A program made the position numbers and the translations under genes. From Bifidobacterium ramosum (GTDB taxonomy: Bacteria; Actinomycetota; Actinomycetes; Actinomycetales; Bifidobacteriaceae): 64,000 nucleotides of DNA. The notes below the pieces were generated by a model. That model had not been told where the DNA came from. It searched no databases and worked only from the letters and a program-made list of their open reading frames with translations. This document shows, in pieces, positions 12,594 to 20,648 of this stretch; positions within the stretch are counted from its first letter, which is position 1; the number at the start of each line of letters is the position of its first letter. Location of the stretch: contig NZ_WBSM01000011.1 in the NCBI RefSeq assembly GCF_009299505.1, positions 1 through 64,000 of the forward strand. Reading direction: 5' to 3'.

Positions 12594-13118
12594 TCACTTC
12601 TTGTCGGAGTCCATCTCGTCGAGCATGTTGTCGATCATGCTCGACTGCACGTCCGCGTCCTCGAGCTTGGAGCCGAGGATCTTGCCCGCGAGGGCTGCGG
12701 CGAGCGTGCCGACTTCGCCCTTGAGGCTGACCATCGCCTGACGGTGCTGCGACTCGATGGAGCGCTGCGCGTTGGCGGTGATCTGCGCCGCGTCGGATTC
12801 GGCGCGGGAGCGGGCGTCGGCGATGATGTGCGAGGCTTCGGCGCGGGCGTCGTCGCGGATCTTGGAGGCTTCCACGCGGGCGTTGCTCAGCTGGGCCTCG
12901 TACTTGGCCTTCGCCTCGTCAGCGTCCTTCTTGGCCTGTTCGGCCTTGGCGATGTTGCCTTCGATCTTTGCCGCACGCTCGTCGAAGATCGCATTGAACT
13001 TCGGCAGGAAGAACTTGTAGAAGAACAGCGCAACGATGACAAGGATGATCAGGGACCACACAATGTCATAGGTCTCGGGGATGAACAGATCGATTCCGCC
13101 TTCTGCCAGTGTCATCAT
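12594..13118 (-). CDS. atpF: ATP synthase Fo b subunit
   Basis: 174 residues. One N-terminal membrane helix (IVWSLIILVIVALFFYKFFLP) is followed by a long charged helix rich in Ala, Lys and Glu that forms the dimeric peripheral stalk. The start at 13118 has AGGAGG 5 bp upstream; a second ATG follows immediately. Confidence 0.96.
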   Translation of the reverse strand: MMTLAEGGIDLFIPETYDIVWSLIILVIVALFFYKFFLPKFNAIFDERAAKIEGNIAKAEQAKKDADEAKAKYEAQLSNARVEASKIRDDARAEASHIIADARSRAESDAAQITANAQRSIESQHRQAMVSLKGEVGTLAAALAGKILGSKLEDADVQSSMIDNMLDEMDSDKK

Positions 13119-13174
13119 GAAGCCCTCCTTTCATTGTTGGACATGGATCGTTGTTTCGTGCGTTCGCCTGGGTC

Positions 13175-13513
<339 letters not shown>

Positions 13514-14326
13514 TCACTCCTCCGGGAAGCTCAGGTTGATGTACACGGTCGACAGGATCGCGAACACGTACGCCTGGAGGAACGCGACGAACGCCTCGAA
13601 GCAGGTCATCGCGAAGCCGCCGGCGAACCACAGCGCGCCCACCGGGACGCCCTGCAGCTTGTTGACCGCGTCGACCATCCAGTACTGCGCGAACGCGAGG
13701 CAGGTGGCGACCATGAGGTGGCCGGAGACCATGTTCGCGAAGAGTCGGATCGTCAGCGAGGCCGGACGAATGACGAGCAGCTCGAGGATGTTGATCGGCG
13801 CGAGCAGAATGTAGACCGGCCACGGCACGCCCGGCGTGAACAGCTCGTGGCGCAGGTAGTGGCCGAGGCCCTGCGAACGGGCGGCGGCGATCCAGTACTG
13901 GATCATCGTCCACAATGCGAACACGAGCGGCATGACGACGGTCGCCGTGGCGGCCATGTTCATGCCCGGGATGATGCCGCACAGGTTGAACACGAAGATC
14001 GTGAAGAACAGCGTGGTGATCATCGGCACGTAGCGCTTGCCACGCGTCTCACCCATGATGTCGTAGACGATCTTGTCGCGCACGAAGTCGAGACCCAGCT
14101 CGACGACGCCCTGCCAGCGGCCGGGGATCAGCTTGGCGCGGCTGGCGGTGATGCCGAGCACGAGCAGCAATACGATCGTGGCGACGATACGGATAAGAAT
14201 GATGCGATTGATCGCGAACGGAGTGCCTTGGAACAGGATCTCCGGAGGAAGGAAGTCATCGACCGACGGAAGATGCGCGCCAGTCTCGGCTGCCAACAGC
14301 ATACCGGTGCCGAATGAACCGACCAT
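13514..14326 (-). CDS. atpB: ATP synthase Fo a subunit
   Basis: 270 residues with 5-6 membrane helices. The essential arginine is in SLTIRLFANMVSGHL, and the C-terminal helix is FLQAYVFAILSTVYINLS. It forms the two proton half-channels against the c-ring. The ATG at 14326 has AGGAGG 7 bp upstream; the GTG at 14332 is too close to that site. It is the first gene of the operon. No atpI is found upstream; 14327-14720 holds only the promoter region. Confidence 0.96.
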   Translation of the reverse strand: MVGSFGTGMLLAAETGAHLPSVDDFLPPEILFQGTPFAINRIILIRIVATIVLLLVLGITASRAKLIPGRWQGVVELGLDFVRDKIVYDIMGETRGKRYVPMITTLFFTIFVFNLCGIIPGMNMAATATVVMPLVFALWTMIQYWIAAARSQGLGHYLRHELFTPGVPWPVYILLAPINILELLVIRPASLTIRLFANMVSGHLMVATCLAFAQYWMVDAVNKLQGVPVGALWFAGGFAMTCFEAFVAFLQAYVFAILSTVYINLSFPEE

Positions 14327-14722
14327 AATCACGCCTCCTGCTTCTTGTTTCCGGTGTCAGTTTAGCCCAAGGGGTAGGGCGAATGTGACATGCCGGTTAC
14401 TTCCGTCTCCCCGGTTCAGGGTCCGCGCGGCGTGGCTTGGAGTCGACGTCGTGCATTCGACTCCGAATGGCTGAGAAGTGATTATTAGCCCGTGTTCGGA
14501 CAAATCGCGGGAGCGGCGGAACGTCGCCGTTTCGTCGGCGTTTCGCAGGATTTGCGCGGTTAGACGATCCGTCAACAAGTGTTGCGTTATCGCTCACACT
14601 CACATCCGCACTGTAAGGTTTCCGACGTTCGCATCGTGACCATCCACGCGTTCGCAGTGCAACCATCGCCCCGTCCACGTTGTGGACATCTCATGGCGCG
14701 CACCAAGCCAAATACCTCTCGC

Positions 14723-15096
14723 CCTCCCCTCAACGGACATACAGCCGATTTTGACCCCGCAATCGGCTGGATGTCCGTTGGGAGGATGAAGCCTTAGGCG
14801 TCAAGGAACGTCCCTGGGCGCCTACGCTCACCACCCCGACGGACATACAGCCGATTGGGCGGCGAAAACGGCCGGATGTCCGTTGACGGATGAAGTCCCA
14901 AGTCCCAAGGAACGTGCCAGACGCCATACGTCTCACCGTTACGGACAACCAGCCGTTTTCGTCGCCCAATCGGCTGTATGTCCGCTGACAGGAAGCAGCC
15001 GCTCTCCCAAACCGCCTTCAAATCCGCACGGCCCCTCCCCTTAACGGACAACCAGCCGTTTTCACCCCTGCAATCGGCTGTATGTCCGCTGGGGGC
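14723..15096. repeat. Four tandem hairpin units between atpB and metA
   Basis: Core arms start at 14732/14761, 14838/14866, 14940/14968 and 15043/15072. The whole unit repeats about every 103-106 bp. The linkers are also related (GGATGAAG, then AAGGAACGT, then CTCACC before units 2 and 3), so the unit was duplicated with its flank. Units 3 and 4 are hybrids: the left arm is of the ACAACCAGCC type and the right arm of the GGCTGTATGT type, so the stem is interrupted by mismatches. Confidence 0.85.
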
Positions 15097-15105
15097 ACGC
15101 GGCGA

Positions 15106-16140
15106 TCAGCCTTCGATCACGCCGTAGCCGTCGTGCGCGAACGGCGCGAAGCCGTCCTTGCGCGGACTGCCCGGCTCATGCCGGATCGAACGGTCCGTGC
15201 CCAGTCGCTTCTCCCTGCGCAGCTGCGGCACCTCGGTCAGGTCGTACGGCGTCGTCTGGTATACCCAGTTCAGCCAGTTGCGCCACAGCAGGTTGCCGTG
15301 CGCACGCCAGCTGAAGAGCGGCTCCAGCTTCGGATCGTCGTGCGGAAAATAGTTCTTCGGGAACGGCACGTTCGTCAGCCCCTTGGCCATGTCGCGCTCG
15401 TACTCCTCGGCGAGCGTGTACTTGCCGTATTCCCAATGGCCGAGCGCGAACACCTCCGAGAAGTCGCGCGTCGCGATCAGCCCCGGACCGGACTGCGGCC
15501 CCCACGTGAGCACCTGCAGGTCATGGTTCGCGGCCACGTCATCCTCGTTCACGCCGGCCAGACGCGAATGCGGCTGCAACGCGATCTCGTCGAATCCGTT
15601 CGTCAGGAAGCAGTACTCGTCCTGCAGATACTGCGGAAACACACCGAAGATCTTCTGCGGATAGTCGATCTTGCGTACCCCGTAGCGGTAGTTCAGCGCA
15701 CCCATCGCACCCCAGCACAGATACATGGTCGAAAACACGTGCGTCGACGCCCAGTCGAGGATCGACTTGAACTCACCCCAGTAGTCGACCTGATCGAACG
15801 GCATGTGCTCGACCGGCGCGCCGGTGACGACGAACCCGTCGTAGTAATTGTCCTTGAACGCGTCGAGCGTCTCGTAGAACTTGACCAGGTGATCGGCGGA
15901 GACGTGCGTGGCCTCGTGCGTGGAGGTCTTCATGAAGTCGATCTCGACCTGCAGCGGCGATTTCGAGATGAGCCGCAGCAACTGCGTCTCGGTTTCGATC
16001 TTCTTCGGCATGAGATTCAGGATCACCAGTTTGAGCGGACGCACGCGCTGGCGCTCCGCTTCGGGCTTCTCGAGCGCGAAGATGCGTTCCGAATCGAGGA
16101 TGGCACGGGCCGGCAGGCCGCTGGGGATCTTGATAGGCAT
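15106..16140 (-). CDS. metA: Homoserine O-acyltransferase MetA, predicted acetyl-CoA-specific
   Basis: 344 residues, full length for the MetA/HTS family. It transfers an acyl group to homoserine, the first committed step of methionine synthesis. The nucleophile is Cys142 in YLCWGAMGA; His235 and Glu237 are in ALGHWEYG. Position 111 (TGAPVEHMPF) is Glu. Published work on Bacillus and E. coli MetA ties Glu111 to acetyl-CoA and Gly111 to succinyl-CoA, so this enzyme should make O-acetylhomoserine although such genes are usually annotated as succinyltransferases. It lies divergent from the initiator tRNA gene. The hairpin at 15036-15096 abuts its 3' end. Confidence 0.95.
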   Translation of the reverse strand: MPIKIPSGLPARAILDSERIFALEKPEAERQRVRPLKLVILNLMPKKIETETQLLRLISKSPLQVEIDFMKTSTHEATHVSADHLVKFYETLDAFKDNYYDGFVVTGAPVEHMPFDQVDYWGEFKSILDWASTHVFSTMYLCWGAMGALNYRYGVRKIDYPQKIFGVFPQYLQDEYCFLTNGFDEIALQPHSRLAGVNEDDVAANHDLQVLTWGPQSGPGLIATRDFSEVFALGHWEYGKYTLAEEYERDMAKGLTNVPFPKNYFPHDDPKLEPLFSWRAHGNLLWRNWLNWVYQTTPYDLTEVPQLRREKRLGTDRSIRHEPGSPRKDGFAPFAHDGYGVIEG

Positions 16141-16254
16141 GGTATCTATTATGGCAACATGCCGCAGACGGGACGCCGCGCGGGGTATCGGGATCGGTTA
16201 TGGCGGGTTATCGGTGCCCTGCAAACGCGGCCGACACCGACGCGACACGCCGAT

Positions 16255-16282
16255 TTGACATATCGACTCATACCGGTATCTT
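16255..16282 (+). promoter_or_regulatory. Promoter of the initiator tRNA gene
   Basis: TTGACA (16255-16260), 16-bp spacer, TATCTT (16277-16282), 28 bp upstream of the mature tRNA. This is one of the best sigma70-type matches in the window. Confidence 0.7.
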
Positions 16283-16309
16283 AGATAGAGCTGTCGCAAG
16301 ACAAGCCGA

Positions 16310-16383
16310 CGCGGGGTGGAGCAGCTCGGTAGCTCGCTGGGCTCATAACCCAGAGGTCCATGGTTCAAATCCATGCCCCGCTA
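16310..16383 (+). tRNA. Initiator tRNA-fMet (CAT)
   Basis: 74 nt without encoded CCA. Anticodon CAT lies in the loop of the stem CTGGG/CCCAG, with the three consecutive G-C pairs of initiator tRNAs. C1 faces T72, a non-Watson-Crick first pair, and the acceptor stem is GCGGGG/CCCCGC. D loop AGCTCGGTAGCTC and T arm GGTTCAAATCC are canonical. Confidence 0.96.
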
Positions 16384-16391
16384 CGATTCAG

Positions 16392-16427
16392 AAAAGCCCG
16401 GAAATTCGTTGGAATTTCCGGGCTTTT
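16392..16427 (+). terminator. Intrinsic terminator after tRNA-fMet
   Basis: AAAAGCCCGGAAATT (16392-16406) pairs perfectly with 16413-16427, and the stem ends in CTTTT. It starts 9 bp after the tRNA. Confidence 0.9.
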
Positions 16428-16550
16428 GCGTTGTCGGCGACGCCGTCGTCATCCGTCGAACGCCGCACGGCCCGCCCATCCGAACCATCTGCGAACCATG
16501 TTCCTCTGGGTTATGAGTTCCGCCCATCACTCACAATCAACCTCCCTCCT

Positions 16551-16626
16551 CGTCCCTCCCCTTCAACGGACATCCAGCCGATTTCGCCCATGCAATCGGC
16601 TGGATGTCCGTTGAAGGGGAGGGACG
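16551..16626. repeat. 33-bp perfect hairpin, GGACATCCAGCC variant
   Basis: The longest perfect stem of this family here: 16551-16583 pairs with 16594-16626 around a 10-nt loop. The core carries the ATCC/GGAT variant in both arms. Apart from this hairpin, 16428-16940 is gene-free; it is AT-richer after 16640 and presumably holds the glgE promoter, though I see no convincing -35/-10 pair. Confidence 0.92.
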
Positions 16627-16940
16627 GCGCGCATAGACGGCGTGTATAGGAAGCAGAACAGGTCATAGGAGACGAAACAGGTCATCGAAGACGTACGGCA
16701 GCAGGACAAACAAACAGATCAGCCAAAACAAATCGATCAACCAAACCATAACTCGTCATATATCGGATGCCGTATCAACCATCGAACAATCCATACGGCA
16801 TCCATAACACATCAACCAACGGTTACACATACGTTACGGGTGCCCATCAAACGGCGAAAACATGCGCATTTGTGCCGCACGGGCCATACAATGTGGACTG
16901 TGGCAGTACAGTACATCGATACGGCCATTGATATCAGAGA

Positions 16941-19229
16941 ATGAGATTGAATATGACAGAAGTAACCAGCAATCCCACGGCCGAAACCACGACGGGCAGC
17001 GCCGCGGCCACGGCGAAGGCCGACAAGCCCGCCCGCAAGACCACGCGTCGTGCGGCGACCGGCACCGCGCGCAAGACCACGCGCCGGTCCACCTCCAAAA
17101 CCTCCGCAGCCAAGGCCGCACCGGCCAAATCCAGCATCCCCGGCCTCGTCGGCGAGACGCCGGCGCAGACCATCCCCGTCACCGAACCGGGCCAGTTCGG
17201 ACGCATCAACGTCATGGACATCACCCCGAACGAGGAACGCGGCATCTTCCCGGCGCGCGTCGAGCTCGGCGAAGCATTCAAGGTCACCGCGCAGGTGTTC
17301 ATCGAAGGTCGCACCAAGGTCGGCGCGACCGCCGTCGTGCGCAACCACCGCGGCAAGGAGATGTCCCGCACCGCGATGACCTGCACCAACCCCGGCCTCG
17401 ACCGCTGGGAGGCCGAACTGACCTGCGGCGAACGCTCCGACGTCAAGCCGTGGGATCCGGAATTCGCCGCGATCAAGCGTCAGCTGGGCGAATGGACCGT
17501 CACCATCGAAGGCTGGGAGGACACGTACGCCTCGTGGCTGCGTGACGCCCGCATCAAGGTCAAGGTGCACGACGACGTGGAGAACGCGCTCGATTCCGGC
17601 GCGGAACTGCTCGCCCGCTGGGCCGTCACCAAGGACGCGCGACTCGACGCCGAGCAGCGCAAGCTCCTCAAGGAGGCCGCCAAGACCGCCGCCGACCGCA
17701 CGCTGCCCGCCGAAGAGCGACTCGCCGCCGCCGACAACGCCCAGATCGAGGCGCTGCACGAGTCCAACCCGCTGCGCGACGGCATCTCGCCGAGCGCACC
17801 GCAGCGCTTCAAGGTCGAGCGTCCGGCCTCCAGCTTCACCGCATGGTACCAGTTCTTCCCGCGCTCCGAGGGCGCGTACGTCGACGAGACGACCGGCAAG
17901 ATCGTGCAGGGCACGCTTCGCACGTCGGTGTCCGGCCTCGAACGTGCGAAGGCCGAAGGCTTCGACGTCGTGTACCTGCCGCCGATCTTCCCGATCGGCG
18001 TGACCAACCGCAAGGGCCGCAACAACTCGCTCGTCGCCGGTCCGGACGATCCGGGTTCGCCGTTCGGCATCGGCTCGTCGCTCGGCGGCCACGACACCGT
18101 CGACCCGCTGCTCGGTACCATGGACGATTTCAAGGCCCTGTGCGCCAAAGCCCATGAGCTCGGCCTCGAGATCGCGCTCGACTTCGCGCTGCAGTGCTCG
18201 CCCGATCACCCGTGGGTCAAGGAGCACCCGAACTGGTTCCGTACCAAGCCGGACGGCACGATCGCGTTCGCGGAGAACCCACCGAAGAAGTATCAGGACA
18301 TCTACCCGATCGACTTCAACGCCGACATGGAAGGCATCGAGAAGGAAGTCGAGCGGATCATGGAGCTGTGGATCGCGGCCGGCGTCACGATCTTCCGCGT
18401 CGACAACCCGCACACCAAGCCGGTGCGCTTCTGGCAGGACGTGATCGCGGCCGTCACCAAGCGCCACCCCGAGGTGCTGTTCCTCGCCGAGGCATTCACC
18501 CGCCCGGGCATGATGCGCGCGCTCAGCTACGTCGGCTTCACGCAGTCGCACTGCTACTTCCCGTGGCGCAACACCAAGGAGGAGCTCAGCGAGTACCTGC
18601 TCGAGACCAACGGCGACGACGGCTACTACCAGCACAACACGTTCTGGCCGACCACGCCGGACATCCTCACCGCCTACGTGCGCGACAACGGCATCGCCGG
18701 CCACGCGGTGCGCGCGGTGCTCGCCGCGATGGGCTCGCCGAGCTGGGGCATCTACAACGGCTTCGAACTCATCGAGAACAAGCAGCGCCCGGGCTTCGAG
18801 GAGCAGATCGACAACGAGAAGTACGAAGTCAAGGTGCGCGACTGGGATTCGGCATCCAAGTACGGCATCGCCGAGCTGCTGACCTCGCTCAACCGCATCC
18901 GCCGCGAGCATGCCGCCGCGTTCAGCTACCACAACCTGACCCTGCTGCGCACGCACGACGAGAACATCCTCGCGTTCGCGCGCCACACGCCGGCCGAGCT
19001 GACCGGCACCGGCAAGGCGGAGACGCTGATCGTCGTGGTGAACCTCGACGGCCACAACGCGCATCAGGACGAGGTGCACTTCGAGATGACCGACTTCGAC
19101 GTCGATCCGGCGAAGGGTGCGCATCTGCGCGACGAACTGACCGGCCGCGAATTCGAGTGGCACTGGGACAACTTCGTCTCGCTGGCCCCGTGGGCCGACG
19201 TCGCGCACGTCTTCACCGTCGTGCGGTAG
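16941..19229 (+). CDS. glgE: Maltose-1-phosphate maltosyltransferase GlgE
   Basis: 762 residues (or 758 from the ATG at 16953). GlgE extends alpha-1,4-glucan with maltosyl units from maltose-1-phosphate. The GH13_3 catalytic centre shows nucleophile Asp488 in FRVDNPHTKP and acid/base Glu517 in FLAEAFTRP. The N domain (about 85-210) and WYQFFPRSEGA are typical. Both catalytic residues lie 94 positions later than in the Streptomyces enzyme. Most of the difference is an N-terminal extension of about 70 residues that is Lys/Arg/Thr/Ala-rich and resembles histone-H1-type tails. No other genes of the pathway are in the window. Confidence 0.95.
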   Translation: MRLNMTEVTSNPTAETTTGSAAATAKADKPARKTTRRAATGTARKTTRRSTSKTSAAKAAPAKSSIPGLVGETPAQTIPVTEPGQFGRINVMDITPNEERGIFPARVELGEAFKVTAQVFIEGRTKVGATAVVRNHRGKEMSRTAMTCTNPGLDRWEAELTCGERSDVKPWDPEFAAIKRQLGEWTVTIEGWEDTYASWLRDARIKVKVHDDVENALDSGAELLARWAVTKDARLDAEQRKLLKEAAKTAADRTLPAEERLAAADNAQIEALHESNPLRDGISPSAPQRFKVERPASSFTAWYQFFPRSEGAYVDETTGKIVQGTLRTSVSGLERAKAEGFDVVYLPPIFPIGVTNRKGRNNSLVAGPDDPGSPFGIGSSLGGHDTVDPLLGTMDDFKALCAKAHELGLEIALDFALQCSPDHPWVKEHPNWFRTKPDGTIAFAENPPKKYQDIYPIDFNADMEGIEKEVERIMELWIAAGVTIFRVDNPHTKPVRFWQDVIAAVTKRHPEVLFLAEAFTRPGMMRALSYVGFTQSHCYFPWRNTKEELSEYLLETNGDDGYYQHNTFWPTTPDILTAYVRDNGIAGHAVRAVLAAMGSPSWGIYNGFELIENKQRPGFEEQIDNEKYEVKVRDWDSASKYGIAELLTSLNRIRREHAAAFSYHNLTLLRTHDENILAFARHTPAELTGTGKAETLIVVVNLDGHNAHQDEVHFEMTDFDVDPAKGAHLRDELTGREFEWHWDNFVSLAPWADVAHVFTVVR

Positions 19230-19332
19230 TTCGGAGTCAGACGGTGTGCGTGAACGAAGTCCCGTCGCGCACACCGGTGACGCACGTACGTCGCGTACGC
19301 CACCAGTCATACCGGCCATGCAGGCCGTAGAA

Positions 19333-19629
19333 GGCCGTAAGTCAGCAGTATCTCATTCGTACCATTGACTTACGGCCTTCGTCATCCCTCCAGACGACCG
19401 TATCTCAACAACATCACGACGATCCCATTGAGTTACGGCCGTTTTCCATACTCGCAACGACCGTAACTCAACAGTATCGTGACGTTGTTGTTGAGTTACG
19501 GTCGTTCTTCATACGCGAGTCGGCCGTAACTCAACAACATCACGACGGTCCTATTGAGTTACGGCCGTTTTCCATACCCAAAACGACCGTAACTCAATGA
19601 CGACGTTGCGTTGATGTTGAGATACGGTC
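19333..19629. repeat. Array of 10 alternating 13-bp half-sites at 31.5-bp spacing
   Basis: The half-site GRCCGTAACTCAA (plus) starts at 19333, 19396, 19459, 19522 and 19585. Its complement TTGAGTTACGGYC starts at 19365, 19428, 19491, 19554 and 19617. The spacings are 32, 31, 32, 31, 32, 31, 32, 31 and 32 bp, so neighbouring pairs are placed as precisely as the arms within a pair. The array fills the gap between glgE and ppa; no gene is visible there. Confidence 0.95.
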
Positions 19630-19718
19630 TCGGCCAAGCCGATCGACGGCGACGCAATACACGGAACGCGGTATTGTGGTGCATGTCAATATAACTGTCG
19701 ATTCTCAAGGAGAACAAC

Positions 19719-20213
19719 ATGGCAGAAACCTTCAACGTCGTGGTCGAGATCCCGCGCGGCTCCAAGAACAAGTACGAAGTGGATCAGGAGACCGGTCGCG
19801 TCTTCCTCGACCGTGAGCTGTTCACCGCGATGGGCTATCCGGATGACTACGGTTACATCGAGGGCACGCTGGGCGAGGACGGCGATCCGCTGGACGCGCT
19901 CGTGATGGTGACCAACTCTGTGTTCCCGGGCTGCGTCATCGAGTGCCGCGCCGTCGGTCTGTACCACATGGAGGACGAAGAGGGCGGCGACGACAAGGTG
20001 CTGTGCGTGCCGGCCGATGTCCGTTACGACGGTGTCAAGGACGTCAAGGACGTGAACGAGTACCACCTCGCCGAGATCAAGCACTTCTTCGAGCAGTACA
20101 AGGCTCTCGAGCCGGGCAAGGAAGTCAAGCCGGGCGACTACTGGACCGGTGCGGACGTGGCCGAAAAGGAAATCAAGGAGGCGCGCGAGCGTCTCGCCGC
20201 TTCGCAGAAGTGA
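19719..20213 (+). CDS. ppa: Inorganic pyrophosphatase, family I
   Basis: 164 residues. It hydrolyses pyrophosphate from biosynthetic reactions in the cytoplasm. The signature is DGDPLDALV with its three metal-binding aspartates; EIPRGSKNKYEVD and MGYPDDYGYIEGTL are also typical, and the length is normal for soluble family I enzymes. The ATG is preceded by AAGGAG at 8 bp. It is monocistronic, followed by a MITE-like inverted repeat that could terminate transcription. Confidence 0.97.
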   Translation: MAETFNVVVEIPRGSKNKYEVDQETGRVFLDRELFTAMGYPDDYGYIEGTLGEDGDPLDALVMVTNSVFPGCVIECRAVGLYHMEDEEGGDDKVLCVPADVRYDGVKDVKDVNEYHLAEIKHFFEQYKALEPGKEVKPGDYWTGADVAEKEIKEARERLAASQK

Positions 20214-20231
20214 GCCTGTAGCGTCACGCGT

Positions 20232-20345
20232 GGCTCCCCTCTGAGGGAGCTGTCGAGACTGGCGGACTGAGGGGAGTCGGGGTGGTTGCCCCTGCTCCCC
20301 TCAGTCTGTTTTGCCGACAGCTCCTCCTTCGAGGGGAGCTTTTTT
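20232..20345. mobile_element. MITE-like inverted-repeat element
   Basis: Imperfect inverted repeat with ends GGCTCCCCTC (20232) and GAGGGGAGCT (20340) followed by TTTTTT. Inside, the complementary blocks GAGCTGTCGA/CCGACAGCTC and GACTGAGGGGAG/CTCCCCTCAGTC pair around GGGGTGGTTGCCCC. There is no coding capacity. The pattern resembles small nonautonomous elements in gut bacteria. It can also fold into a long hairpin with a T tract, hence a terminator for ppa. Confidence 0.7.
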
Positions 20346-20411
20346 CGCAGCTGTCCCTTCGTGCAGTCATGCATGTGCACGCCGAGGCCGTTCCCGCACA
20401 GCATCTCCCTA

Positions 20412-20540
20412 CTGGCGGAAATGTCTCGGTAACGCATGTCTCGGCGAGCGTTTTCCGCCAGTCCAGTACGCGCGCCAGTCCAGTACGCGCGTGGCAGAAA
20501 TGTCTCGCTAAGAGATCCGCCAGCGAGCGTTTTCCGCCAC
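20412..20540. repeat. Array of four GTGGCAGAAA-type half-sites with an internal duplication
   Basis: 19-bp half-sites start at 20412 (+), 20443 (-), 20491 (+) and 20522 (-), with spacings 31, 48 and 31 bp. The 48-bp interval contains an exact 17-bp tandem duplication (CCAGTCCAGTACGCGCG twice); removing one copy restores 31 bp. Same family as the array at 23695-23867 on the other side of the beta-galactosidase gene. Confidence 0.88.
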
Positions 20541-20610
20541 GCGGCATTCGGGCGGAGTCTCTTGCACATATCGGATGTGCTGGGCACAGACAATGACGCC
20601 GGCGTAGAAT

Positions 20611-20637
20611 CGGTATGGATTATCGATACACATACCG
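20611..20637. promoter_or_regulatory. Candidate operator of the beta-galactosidase gene
   Basis: Inverted repeat CGGTATG-N13-CATACCG with central ATCGAT-like symmetry, right after a -10-like TAGAAT (20605-20610) and ending 11 bp before the start codon. The position suits a repressor site; the regulator is not in the window. Confidence 0.5.
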
Positions 20638-20648
20638 GGGGCAATCCA

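Noticed and set aside
16812-19319. 835-codon minus-strand frame opposite glgE
   Set aside because: Shadow of glgE; no motif, no ribosome binding site.
20436-20648. N-terminal extension of the beta-galactosidase
   Set aside because: The 71 extra codons translate the half-site array and lack a ribosome binding site; the GH2 fold begins after ATG 20649.
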